Assembly (NCBI GenBank): GCA_044350425.1
Contig: JBILHS010000014.1
Location: 4,844 to 68,843, forward strand
Length of the DNA stretch: 64,000 nt
From: M3007 sp044350425
GTDB taxonomy: Bacteria; Bacteroidota; Bacteroidia; Chitinophagales; Saprospiraceae
Direction: 5' to 3'
Numbering within the stretch: position 1 is the first letter of the stretch; every line of letters begins with the position of its first letter. Shown here piece after piece: positions 33,212 to 42,096 of the stretch. The notes under the pieces were generated by a model that searched no databases, had not been told where the DNA came from, and saw only the letters and a program-made list of their open reading frames with translations. The position numbers were made by a program, and so were the translations under genes.

Positions 33212-34786
33212 ATGCACCACCGATTATCCCTTCCGATAGCCCTGAGCATTGCCCTGGGCCTGACGCTTTGGTCTGCCTGCAAAAAGTCAGACTTCGAAAA
33301 TATTGAACTGGCCGATCATCCGGCGGAGTTTGCCTTCCCTTTATTTTCAACGGAATTGCTGTTGAAGGACCTGCTGTTCACCACCCTGAACGACACGCTT
33401 TCCGGTGATACCCTGTTTGTAAATGCAGATAACACCATGACGCTCTTTTATTCGGGCGACGTGGCAGAAAAGCCGGCGAGTGATATTTTTAATTTTTTGA
33501 ACAACACCGTGCCCATCATCATGGCAGATTCGGTGTTTACCAACCCGATCCAGTCGCCAGACGGAGTAAAACTGCGGGTGGCAGACTTGTTGGCCGGCAC
33601 CATTGCCTTCTACATCAAAAATTCTACGCCGGATATACTCACCGGTTATTTTGAAGTGCCGGAAATGAGTCTTAACGGCGTGGTATTTAAGCATCCGTTT
33701 GTGGTTGCACCCGGCGCTTTTTACTTGTCTGATACCATCCCGCTTAAAAACTATCACCTGGAGTCACCCGACAACTCCCTGACCTTCAAGTATTTCGCTT
33801 ATCGGCCCGACGGCGTCCGGATCCGGGTTCCGGACTTTCCGATCGCTGCTACCAATGCGTTGAAGTTCAGCTACGTAGAAGGCTACTGGGGTTTTCAATG
33901 GTACAAACTGACCTTAGATACCATTGAAATTGATATCAATCAAACCGAACTGAAAGGTGATCTGAAAGTGAAGAACCCGAAAGTAACCATGCGGATCAGC
34001 AATTCCTGGGGCTTTCCGGTGCGGGGACAGATCCGGTACATCAGTTTCATTGGGCAGCATGATGAAGTGATACCACTGGTAAGCACGGGCGTTTTTCAAC
34101 CAAGTGACAGTTTTGATTACAAGGATTTCAACTATCCATCCTGGGCCCTGGGTGAAGTGGGTCAAACCAAATCCACCGACATTTCCCTGGATGAAACCAA
34201 CTCTAACATTGCTGAGATCTTCAACAGTCAGCCCAAACGGCTTATTTATGAAGTGGACGGCATCAGCAATGCCCAACGTGATCCCAATCTCATTGGCTTC
34301 ATCACCGATAAAAGCAATATCAAACTTCAATTGCGGGTAGAATTGCAGCTGGAAGGATCGATCAAAAACTTCGGTGCTGAACAAACTTTGAACCTTGACT
34401 TCGGCGAATTCGGCAGTCTGGATTCCGCTAACATTGAGGATGTGGAATTCAAACTGGTCACCGAAAACGGCACACCCATTTCGTCTTTGATGCAGATCTA
34501 TTTCAGGGATGCTGCTCAGAACAACTTTGATTCCCTCTTCGTAAGCGGTCCCAAGGAGCTCATCCGATCCGCGCCCATCAACAGCGAAGGGGTTGCTACC
34601 GGCATCACCCGGACGGAGGAGTTCATCCCGATGACCGCCGCACGATTTGACCAGATCCGCACGGCAAAAGACGCCTTGCTGAAAACTTCTTTTTCAACAG
34701 CCAATGGCGGGGAAACTTTCGTCAAACTTCTGGCAACCGATAAGATCGTGGTGAAAATGGGGATGAAAGTCAGGAAGCGATTGTGA
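33212..34786 (+). CDS. Large envelope lipoprotein, unknown function
   Basis: The 524-residue protein has a signal peptide with lipobox 'LWSACKK' around residue 23. The rest is beta-rich with alternating aromatic and polar residues and no catalytic signature. The context is suggestive: the next gene encodes a DUF5723 beta-barrel protein, and such pairs recur in Bacteroidota genomes, so the two may form an outer-membrane complex. The function is unknown. Confidence 0.75.
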   Translation: MHHRLSLPIALSIALGLTLWSACKKSDFENIELADHPAEFAFPLFSTELLLKDLLFTTLNDTLSGDTLFVNADNTMTLFYSGDVAEKPASDIFNFLNNTVPIIMADSVFTNPIQSPDGVKLRVADLLAGTIAFYIKNSTPDILTGYFEVPEMSLNGVVFKHPFVVAPGAFYLSDTIPLKNYHLESPDNSLTFKYFAYRPDGVRIRVPDFPIAATNALKFSYVEGYWGFQWYKLTLDTIEIDINQTELKGDLKVKNPKVTMRISNSWGFPVRGQIRYISFIGQHDEVIPLVSTGVFQPSDSFDYKDFNYPSWALGEVGQTKSTDISLDETNSNIAEIFNSQPKRLIYEVDGISNAQRDPNLIGFITDKSNIKLQLRVELQLEGSIKNFGAEQTLNLDFGEFGSLDSANIEDVEFKLVTENGTPISSLMQIYFRDAAQNNFDSLFVSGPKELIRSAPINSEGVATGITRTEEFIPMTAARFDQIRTAKDALLKTSFSTANGGETFVKLLATDKIVVKMGMKVRKRL

Positions 34787-34836
34787 GGTATGCAGGTTTT
34801 CTGTTCTGCCTTTTGTAAACATCGGGAAAGGATAGT

Positions 34837-34912
34837 TTCACATAACGCCACGGCGACACGACGTTAAATTCAGTGGTAATCAAAACGTTGTGTCGTCGTG
34901 GCGTTGTGTGAA
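34837..34912. repeat. Inverted repeat with GCCACGGCGACACGACGTT arms
   Basis: Arms of 29 bp (TTCACATAACGCCACGG.. / ..CGTGGCGTTGTGTGAA) are separated by ~18 bp, with a few mismatches. It lies between the lipoprotein stop (34786) and the DUF5723 gene start (34979). Confidence 0.85.
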
Positions 34913-34978
34913 ATAATTTTTTACTATATCCAGAATTCCCCCAAAAGATCATTGCCCAACCTAATAAACAAGACCATC

Positions 34979-36358
34979 ATGTATTTGAATCATATATCGT
35001 TGAAAACCAAACTACAGATCAAAGTTGGACTGGCTGCGGCTATATTCCTGCTCTGCATCACCGGGCCAGTGCTGGCACAACAGGAACTGATGTTACATTC
35101 TCTTTCGGACGTGTGGCACAGCAACTCCACCAACCCTGCCTTTGTTCCAAAAGACAAGCATTTTGTGATCGGATTGCCTGGTATCGGGTTGGATGGGGCC
35201 CATTCGGGAACGGTTTCTTATAAGGATGTTTTTGTCAAAGACGGTGACCGCACCATCATTGATTTCACCAATGCCCTGGCCAAGCTCGATCCCAGCAACA
35301 CGGTACAATTTGACCAGCGTATAGAAACCATCTCCCTCGGCATTCGCCTGCCCGGAAAGATCTGGCTGCAGGCCGGACATGCCAATCGCCTGGGCGGGGC
35401 CATTACCTATCCCAAGACATTGCCCTCTCTCATCTGGGATGGTAATGCACAGTACATCGGCCAGACCGTAGACATTGCGATACAGTCCGATATTTCCAAC
35501 TGGAATGAGTGGAGTGTGGGTCTTGCCAGAGCATTCGGGCCGGTGCAGGTGGGCGTTCGGGCCAAATACCTGACCGGGATTGCCTCGCTGCTCACAGATA
35601 ACAATCGACAGAAAGCGACCATCACAACGAGTGACGATATTTACCAGCTCTCGCTATCCACCAACTACGCGTTCTATTCTTCTTCTCTGATCTCCGCTTT
35701 TGATACGTCCGGACTAGGATTCGATGTTGTCCTGGGCAAATTGAAAGGCAAGGCTTTTTCCACCAACACCGGATTGGCTTTTGATCTGGGCCTCCAATAC
35801 AAACTCAATGAAAAAATCAGCTTCAACCTTTCCTTGCTGGACCTCGGTGGAGTGATCACCTGGAAAGAAAAAGCCAACTACTTTGCAAGTGAAGGCGACT
35901 ACAACTACGAAGGCGTGACCCTCCCTGGAGCAGACATCATCAATGGTACGGACAGTCTGGATTTCGCGACCAAACTGGATACCCTGAATGATATTTTCAA
36001 TTTCAAAAAGACCGCCCAGACCTTTGAAACCTCCCTGCCACTTCGGGGATATCTGGGCGCAAATTTTGAGTTGAGCAAACGCTGGTCATTTGGTCTGAAT
36101 ACTTATTTCCAAAAACGTTCGGAGGCCAAAGCGACCGTAGCGGTGGGGGCAAGTGCCCGGTTTAAACCACTTAAATGGATCTCTGTAGGCGCGATGTACA
36201 GCATCAACGAACGCTCTGCCGCCAACCTGGGTCTACATCTCGTATTCAAACCAGGCCCGGTACAGATCTACTTTGCTTCAGACAACTTATCGAACGCCTT
36301 CTCGATCAAAAACACGCCGGCGGTGAATTTCCGGACCGGATTAAGTTTGATTTTTTAA
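34979..36358 (+). CDS. DUF5723-family outer membrane protein
   Basis: I start at the ATG at 34979; the upstream open frame runs through the inverted repeat. Residues 1-36 form a signal peptide ending near 'GPVLAQ'. The mature protein opens 'LHSLSDVWHSNSTNPAFVP', the usual start of DUF5723 barrels, and continues as amphipathic beta-strands to 'FRTGLSLIF' with a terminal aromatic residue, as expected for an outer-membrane beta-barrel (459 aa). The role is unknown; it is probably paired with the preceding lipoprotein. Confidence 0.85.
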   Translation: MYLNHISLKTKLQIKVGLAAAIFLLCITGPVLAQQELMLHSLSDVWHSNSTNPAFVPKDKHFVIGLPGIGLDGAHSGTVSYKDVFVKDGDRTIIDFTNALAKLDPSNTVQFDQRIETISLGIRLPGKIWLQAGHANRLGGAITYPKTLPSLIWDGNAQYIGQTVDIAIQSDISNWNEWSVGLARAFGPVQVGVRAKYLTGIASLLTDNNRQKATITTSDDIYQLSLSTNYAFYSSSLISAFDTSGLGFDVVLGKLKGKAFSTNTGLAFDLGLQYKLNEKISFNLSLLDLGGVITWKEKANYFASEGDYNYEGVTLPGADIINGTDSLDFATKLDTLNDIFNFKKTAQTFETSLPLRGYLGANFELSKRWSFGLNTYFQKRSEAKATVAVGASARFKPLKWISVGAMYSINERSAANLGLHLVFKPGPVQIYFASDNLSNAFSIKNTPAVNFRTGLSLIF

Positions 36359-36361
36359 TAA

Positions 36362-37345
36362 ATGCCCCTTATCCCCAGATCCTCCTATCCAGGCCCACCT
36401 TTTCTGCAGCGTGGCGGGCACCTGCAATCCATGATCCCGGGCGTTTTTCGCCGGGTAAAAGGGGTTGATTATCAGCGAGAAAGAATAGGGACCTCCGATG
36501 GGGATTTTCTGGACCTCGACTGGTTGTATACAACTAGTCCAACCCGCCGCTTGGTCGTGATCACGCATGGCCTGGAAAGCGATTCAAGGGCCTCTTACTG
36601 CATGGGCACGGCCAAACTTTTTGCCCAAAACGGATGGGATGCCCTGGCCTGGAATTGCCGGTCTTGCTCCGGTGAGATGAACCGCAAATTCAGGATGTAC
36701 CACCATGGCGACACCGAAGACATCGCTGCCATTGTGCAGCATGCTTTGGCATCGGGCCGTTACGATACGGTGGTGCTCGTTGGCTACAGTATGGGTGGAA
36801 ATATTACCTTGAAATATGTGGGGACCGGCGGCGAAAACCTTCCGATTCAGGTACGGACCGCGGTGGCCTTTTCTGCACCCTGTGATATCCGGGCTGGCGC
36901 GGACGTTCTGGATCGTTGGGACAACTGGATCTATAAGAAGCGATTCATGTCATTTTTGCAAAAGAAGATCCGACACAAGGCCCGGCAATTCCCCGGTCGG
37001 CTGGATGTTTCAAAATTGAAACTGGTGCGGCGCTGGTATGATTTTGACGAGTATTTTAGCGCACCGATCTGTGGCTTTAATTCTGCCGATGAGTTCCATC
37101 AGCAGGCTTCTGCTAAAAATTTTGTAGCCGGGACGCGCATCCCAACCCTGCTGGTCAGTGCACTGAATGACCCGATCCTCACGCCGGAATGTTTCCCGGT
37201 GGAAATTGCTCGGGAGCATCCGTTTTTTCACCTCGAATTATCTTCAGAGGGCGGGCATTGTGGTTTTCAGGCCAGAGGCGGTGGGGAGTATTCCTGGGCC
37301 GAGCGGCGGGCTTTGGAGTTTGTAGGGGAGCATATGGGGCGTTAG
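36362..37345 (+). CDS. YheT-type alpha/beta hydrolase
   Basis: The 327-residue protein opens with the family's 'FLQRGGHLQSMIPGVFRRV' and has the nucleophile elbow 'GYSMGGN' (Ser ~143). A candidate acid is in 'SALNDPILTP' and the catalytic His in 'SEGGHCGF'. YheT/UPF0017 proteins are cytosolic esterases of poorly known substrate. It begins 3 bp after the DUF5723 stop and overlaps the convergent gene by 4 bp. Confidence 0.88.
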   Translation: MPLIPRSSYPGPPFLQRGGHLQSMIPGVFRRVKGVDYQRERIGTSDGDFLDLDWLYTTSPTRRLVVITHGLESDSRASYCMGTAKLFAQNGWDALAWNCRSCSGEMNRKFRMYHHGDTEDIAAIVQHALASGRYDTVVLVGYSMGGNITLKYVGTGGENLPIQVRTAVAFSAPCDIRAGADVLDRWDNWIYKKRFMSFLQKKIRHKARQFPGRLDVSKLKLVRRWYDFDEYFSAPICGFNSADEFHQQASAKNFVAGTRIPTLLVSALNDPILTPECFPVEIAREHPFFHLELSSEGGHCGFQARGGGEYSWAERRALEFVGEHMGR

Positions 37346-38217
37346 TTTTCATATGGATTACCCAGTGCCTCACGTTTCCACTTTGGGCCGTGCCATTTTA
37401 TTTGCTCCAACTGGGGTTGGTAGAACGGATCAAAAGTACTCTCTCCTTCATCCAGATATCCTTCCGTTGAATTCATGGGCGGAAAACCCTTCGGGAATTT
37501 GGGTAAATATCGCTGGCGTGTTTCATCCCAAAAAAACGGGATGCTCAATTGGGCTTTGAAAACGAGTTTCCCGGGGCGCCTGCTATTGTCACCTGCATTG
37601 ACCTGATAGCGATAGGTGGTCAAGATCTGGCTGGAATCTTTGCATTGGTAGCGGGCATGAATGCTTCTGAACGCACCACTTCCCAACAAAGCCAGACCTT
37701 CGGTTTCCAGCAGTTTAAACACACAAACCAGGCTGTCGTTCCGGTTTTGGTAAAAACTCAACACCTCGGAGCCATATCCGCTGCCTGATCCGTAGCTGTA
37801 TGTCAGCAGTATGCGATTGGCCGTATCGATGTCTGGAAGGATCATACCGCCATAAAAATCCAGGTAATGTCTGCCGATTTTTTTCCAGCCGGATTGCTTC
37901 TGGTCCAACACGCTAATCTCTCCCATGGCGCGCATGGCTTCCCAGTAATACCAAAAAGCGAGTTCGGGTTCAGGATCCTGGTCCAGATTTCCGGAAAGCA
38001 TCATAATGGGCGTTTCCTCAAAGTCTTCCTCAAACAATGTACGCCAAAGGGATGGGGTGATGGCCTTCCCGGTTAGGGCTTGTAAGGAATCTAGCTGGGC
38101 CTGGGTAAGCACTGGTGGCTCCGAAACTGGTTGGGGAAGGGGGGAAACTGGGTTGGGAGAAGGGCTTGAGGAGTTGCTGGCAATTAAAAACAGACCAGGC
38201 AGGACGAAAGCTTTCAT
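37342..38217 (-). CDS. Secreted hypothetical protein, ~291 aa
   Basis: The ATG at 38217 ('MKAFVLPGLFLIAS') gives a signal peptide and avoids overlapping the upstream gene; the frame extends to 38268. After a Ser/Pro-rich linker ('SSSPSPNPVSPLPQPVSE') the protein is a soluble mixed fold with 'NLDQDPEPELAFWYYWEA' and 'LTYSYGSGSGYGSEVL'. The DxDxxPE-type segment resembles FG-GAP-like calcium loops found in Bacteroidota secreted proteins, but only once. The family is not recognised. Confidence 0.65.
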   Translation of the reverse strand: MKAFVLPGLFLIASNSSSPSPNPVSPLPQPVSEPPVLTQAQLDSLQALTGKAITPSLWRTLFEEDFEETPIMMLSGNLDQDPEPELAFWYYWEAMRAMGEISVLDQKQSGWKKIGRHYLDFYGGMILPDIDTANRILLTYSYGSGSGYGSEVLSFYQNRNDSLVCVFKLLETEGLALLGSGAFRSIHARYQCKDSSQILTTYRYQVNAGDNSRRPGKLVFKAQLSIPFFWDETRQRYLPKFPKGFPPMNSTEGYLDEGESTFDPFYQPQLEQIKWHGPKWKREALGNPYEN

Positions 38218-38227
38218 CCAAATGGAT

Positions 38228-38940
38228 TTAGTTGGGTCTGTTGATTTCAATGCCATATTTATCCTCAATATAGGCCTGTTTTAATCCCTGGAGCCAACTT
38301 TTGAGATATTCCCGGGTTTCCCTTTGGGTGTCGCTTACCCCATTATAAAGCAGGCCCTGCGAGTTTCTTAGCCATTCCCATGGTGGCTCATCCAATTCAA
38401 GGGGATTGACACTCCAGACACCCGCCATCAGATAGGGCAATTCGCTAGATAAGGAATCCACGAATTGGTCTTGAAATTCGGGGAGCGCGGTGCCACCATT
38501 CCTGATTTCTATCGCTGAGGGGTCTCCAACTTCATATGGATCGTCTGCAAAACAAAGTGCACGCTGAATTTTTCCCTGAACGGCTCTTACATATTCCCAA
38601 TTGCCATCATAGGACATAAACAACTGGACTTCAGGAAAAAATGTACTCATCTGGGCCAAGGCAGCATGCCTGCCTGCTTTCTTATATTCCGGCTCATGCT
38701 CCTTTTGATGCTGTTTATAATATCGTTCCAAAACCGCGTCGATATCACCAAAAAAAAAACTCAACCCTGGATCACCGGCGAAACAAACCGTTTTTCTTCC
38801 CGTTCGTGTACGGATGCTTTCACGCCTGCTTCCCAGTCGACCTTTGTAAAATCTGAGAGCCCGATCGGTTGTAAAATATTGGAAGGGTCATCGGTCTTTA
38901 CTGCGACCCATTGCGTTCTGAACCATTCATAATTGATCAT
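38228..38940 (-). pseudogene. Frameshifted hypothetical gene (two overlapping frames)
   Basis: A first frame runs from ATG at 38940 ('MINYEWFRTQWVAVKTDD') to a TGA at 38761-38763. A second frame, one base off, opens at about the same place ('LSFFFGDIDAVLERYYKQ') and runs to 38228. Adding one base in the GGG just before the TGA joins them as '..VSPVIQG' + 'LSFFFGDID..' into one ~237-residue protein. A run of ten A (38750-38759) next to the junction is also a slippage site. It is either a true frameshift or a sequencing error. The family is not recognised. It is probably cotranscribed with the following gene at 37342-38217. Confidence 0.65.
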
Positions 38941-38981
38941 AAATTGTTCCTTAGATTACCTAAAAAACTGATCACCTTCGG

Positions 38982-39069
38982 TTTTGAAACACAAAAGGCA
39001 CAAAAGAGCACATAAGGTTAGATGAATTCAACTCCTTTGGTGTCCTTTGGTGCCTTTTGTGTTTCAAAA
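38982..39069. repeat. Inverted repeat, AAACACAAAAGGCAC family
   Basis: The arms TTTTGAAACACAAAAGGCAC.. and ..GTGCCTTTTGTGTTTCAAAA are nearly perfect; the centre includes CTTTGGTGTC/CTTTGGTGCC near-repeats. It lies just after the alaS stop codon (39080, minus strand). It is related to the palindrome at 541-607 by the CACAAAAGGCAC word. Confidence 0.85.
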
Positions 39070-39079
39070 ATATCCTCAA

Positions 39080-41737
39080 CTACCCCAAATACCCCTTCAC
39101 CCCTTCCACTGCATCCTTCAAGCCCGCAGCATCCGTCCCGCCCGCCGTAGCAAAACCGGGCTGGCCGCCGCCACCACCTTTGAGGAACTTCAGTGCCAGT
39201 TCGCGCACCATGGTGCCGGCATTCAGGCCTTTTTCTTTCACGAGGTTGTCGCTGATCTTGATGGTCAGGGAAGGCTTACCCTCCGCTGAAACGGATCCAA
39301 ATGCGATGACCGCATGGCCTGTTTCGCGCTCCAGCTCAACTGCCAGGGTCTTTACTGCGTTGGCATCTCCGATTGGTAGAATTTCAGCCAGGAATTTCAC
39401 GCCACCTAAGTCAACAAACCTGGAACGGAGTCCTTCGCGCAGCCCATTGGCCTGCTCTTGCACCATCCGTTCGATGGCTTTTTGCAATTGCTTGTTTTCC
39501 TCCTGTAAAGCCAGGATCCCTTTGGTCAAATCTTTTGCTTTCAGTACGTTTTTAATGGATGCGATCTCCTCTTCCAGGCCCGCTACGTATTGTTCTGCGC
39601 CCTGAGCCGTCACTGCTTCGATACGGCGTACCCCGGCAGCAATAGCAGTCTCCGCAGTAATTTTAAAATAGCCAATTTGCCCGGTGTGTTGCACATGGCA
39701 ACCGCCGCAAAGCTCCCGGGAATAATCCGGGTCGAAGGTGATCATACGAACCGACTCTCCGTATTTTTCTCCGAAGAGCATCATAGCGCCCATGGTTTTG
39801 GCTTCCTCGATGGGCAGATTGCGGCGTTCATCCAGGGCGATATTTTCGCGGATCTTCCGGTTCACAATGCGTTCGATCTTACCCAATTCTTCCTCGCTGA
39901 GCTTCTGAAAGTGCTGAAAGTCAAAGCGCAGGGTCTCTTCGTTGAGGTACGAGCCTTTTTGTTGTACGTGTGTCCCCAGCACGGAGCGCAGGGCTGCGTG
40001 CAGCAAGTGCGTAGCCGAGTGGTTGGCTTCGGTGAGTCGGCGTTTGGACTCGTCCACCTCACAGCGAACGGTCTCGTCGTCGATCTGCTCCGGCAATTTT
40101 TCAACGATGTGGTAGATCAGGGTATTTTCCTTTTTGGTATCCAGTACACGAACACGCTCCTGTCCGGTGCCTTCGGATCCAAAGATCATCCAGCCGGTAT
40201 CGCCCACCTGACCACCGCCTTCGGGATAGAAAGGGGTACGGTTTAACACGATCTGGTATTGAACTTCTCCTTTGGCGGTCACCGCGCGGTATTTGGCTAC
40301 GTGTGATTTGCGGGTTTCCAACTGATCGTATCCCACAAAGTCCACACTCGCCTCATCACGCAATACCATCCAATCTCCCACCTGCTTCACCGCATCTTTG
40401 CGGGAGCGATCTTTCTGGCCTTGAAGGGCGGCCTTAAAGCCTGTCTCATCCACATTCCAACCTTTTTCCTTGGCCAGCAAAGCGGTCAGGTCGTATGGAA
40501 ATCCAAAGGTGTCGTAGAGTTCGAATGCCTGTGCGCCGCCCAGGGTTTTGTTTTCTACCTCAATATTTTCGAAGCGTTTCAAACCTGACTCCAGGGTACG
40601 AAGGAAGCCTTTTTCTTCTTCCAGAATTACCTTGGAAACGAAGTCTATCTGCGCTTTTAGTTCCGGGAAAACGTCGTGGAATTCTTCGGCCAGGATCGGG
40701 GCCATGCGGTACATGACCGGCTCTTTGATGTCCAGGACTGAGTAGTAATAGCGCACAGCCCGGCGCAAAATGCGGCGGATCACATAACCCGCACCGCCAT
40801 TGTCAGGCATTTGTCCGTCGGCAATAGCAAAAGAAACCGCACGAAGGTGATCGGCCACCACACGCATCGCGATATCGGTTTTAAGCGCAGGCGAATCGCT
40901 GCCGGGGTAAACATCCTGATAGGTATGGCCGGAAAGTTTGCCCAAAAAGTCGAACAATGGTTTCCAGAGGTCGGTATCATAATTGGAACGGGCGCCTTGT
41001 ACCGCGCGGCAAAGACGTTCGAAACCCATGCCGGTATCTACACTTTTAGCCGGGAGTTCTTCGAGCGAGCCATCCGCTTTGCGGTTGAACTGCATGAATA
41101 CGTTGTTCCAGACCTCAATCACATTCGGGTCGTCGTTGTTGACCAGTTCCTTGCCATCTACGCGGGCCCGTTCTTCATCGGAGCGCAGATCCACGTGAAT
41201 TTCGGAGCAGGGGCCACAGGGTCCCTGATCGCCCATTTCCCAGAAGTTTTCCTTTTTGCCGAATTTGAGGATGCGGTCTTCAGGCAGCATGGTCCGCCAC
41301 ACATCAAAAGCTTCCTGGTCAAAAGGCACCCCTTCCGCTTCGTTGCCCTCAAAAATGGATACGTAGAGGCGGTCTTTCGGGATCTTATAGATCTCGGTCA
41401 GGAGTTCCCAGGACCAGGCCAGGGCATCTTTTTTGAAATAATCACCAAAAGACCAGTTGCCGAGCATTTCGAACATGGTATGGTGATAGCCGTCCATGCC
41501 TACGTCTTCGAGGTCATTGTGTTTGCCACTCACCCGGAGGCATTTTTGGGTATCTGCGATGCGTTTAGAAGGGGGTGCCTCGTTGCCGAGGAAGAAATCC
41601 TTCAACGGTGCCATACCCGAGTTGATGAACATGAGAGTGGGGTCGCTCTTGGCCACCATGGGCGCAGAAGGGATGATCTTGTGTCCTTTGGAAGCGAAAA
41701 AATCCAGAAATTGGCGGCGAATTGCGCGGGATGTCAT
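39080..41737 (-). CDS. alaS: Alanyl-tRNA synthetase
   Basis: The 885-residue protein opens 'MTSRAIRRQFLDFFASKGH' and has the class II motif region 'DPTLMFINSGMAPLKDFFLG'. The editing-domain zinc motif 'NHSATHLLHAAL' (HxxxH) with 'CGGCHVQHTG' is intact, as is the C-Ala domain ending in a Gly-rich segment 'KGGGGGQPGFATAGG'. The length is normal. It charges tRNA-Ala and clears Ser/Gly mischarging. A perfect-consensus promoter lies at 41894-41924 and a 90-bp palindrome sits between it and the start codon. Confidence 0.98.
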   Translation of the reverse strand: MTSRAIRRQFLDFFASKGHKIIPSAPMVAKSDPTLMFINSGMAPLKDFFLGNEAPPSKRIADTQKCLRVSGKHNDLEDVGMDGYHHTMFEMLGNWSFGDYFKKDALAWSWELLTEIYKIPKDRLYVSIFEGNEAEGVPFDQEAFDVWRTMLPEDRILKFGKKENFWEMGDQGPCGPCSEIHVDLRSDEERARVDGKELVNNDDPNVIEVWNNVFMQFNRKADGSLEELPAKSVDTGMGFERLCRAVQGARSNYDTDLWKPLFDFLGKLSGHTYQDVYPGSDSPALKTDIAMRVVADHLRAVSFAIADGQMPDNGGAGYVIRRILRRAVRYYYSVLDIKEPVMYRMAPILAEEFHDVFPELKAQIDFVSKVILEEEKGFLRTLESGLKRFENIEVENKTLGGAQAFELYDTFGFPYDLTALLAKEKGWNVDETGFKAALQGQKDRSRKDAVKQVGDWMVLRDEASVDFVGYDQLETRKSHVAKYRAVTAKGEVQYQIVLNRTPFYPEGGGQVGDTGWMIFGSEGTGQERVRVLDTKKENTLIYHIVEKLPEQIDDETVRCEVDESKRRLTEANHSATHLLHAALRSVLGTHVQQKGSYLNEETLRFDFQHFQKLSEEELGKIERIVNRKIRENIALDERRNLPIEEAKTMGAMMLFGEKYGESVRMITFDPDYSRELCGGCHVQHTGQIGYFKITAETAIAAGVRRIEAVTAQGAEQYVAGLEEEIASIKNVLKAKDLTKGILALQEENKQLQKAIERMVQEQANGLREGLRSRFVDLGGVKFLAEILPIGDANAVKTLAVELERETGHAVIAFGSVSAEGKPSLTIKISDNLVKEKGLNAGTMVRELALKFLKGGGGGQPGFATAGGTDAAGLKDAVEGVKGYLG

Positions 41738-41753
41738 GTTGTGTCGGGAACAG

Positions 41754-41843
41754 TTTTTTGAGTAATCGGGGCTTTTAATGGAGACCTCTGAGGTCTTCGA
41801 AGACCTCGGAGGTCTCCATTAAAAGCCCCGATTACTCAAAAAA
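41754..41843. repeat. 90-bp near-perfect palindrome in the alaS leader
   Basis: Two 45-bp arms centred at 41798/41799 have a single mismatched pair. The central ~30 bp (GACCTCTGAGGTCTTC / GAAGACCTCGGAGGTC) are shared with the palindrome at 5457-5524. The outer arms (TTTTTTGAGTAATCGGGG.. and complement) are unrelated to that copy. It starts 17 bp upstream of the alaS ATG. Confidence 0.95.
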
Positions 41844-41893
41844 TATTTACATATTTGGGTTAAACGCTTGATTTGCCGGGGCAAAAAGCGCCA

Positions 41894-41924
41894 CAAAAGT
41901 AGCACCCTTCACGCTATGTTCAAA
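41894..41924 (-). promoter_or_regulatory. alaS promoter
   Basis: On the minus strand TTTG, exactly 19 nt and TACTTTTG reproduce the Bacteroidota TTTG-N19-TAnnTTTG consensus without mismatch. The predicted transcript would start near 41888 and carry the 90-bp palindrome in its ~150-nt leader. The gap to the divergent gene (42097) shows no other clear element. Confidence 0.75.
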
Positions 41925-42096
41925 GAGGATTCCAACCAAAGCATATTTCAATAAAAAATCATTCCCACTAAAATCCCAGAAATTCTACCTTCGCCACCGC
42001 CCTTTCCTTTCTAAATCAGGTTTTCACCACACCAACTTGCCTCGCAGTTCATTCCCGCGAAATGAAGTTTCGCGCCATCATTATTTCTAACATAAC

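Noticed and set aside
40811..41761. Long plus-strand open frame (316 codons) opposite alaS
   Set aside because: Antisense shadow of a highly conserved synthetase; low-complexity His/Val-rich translation without homology features.
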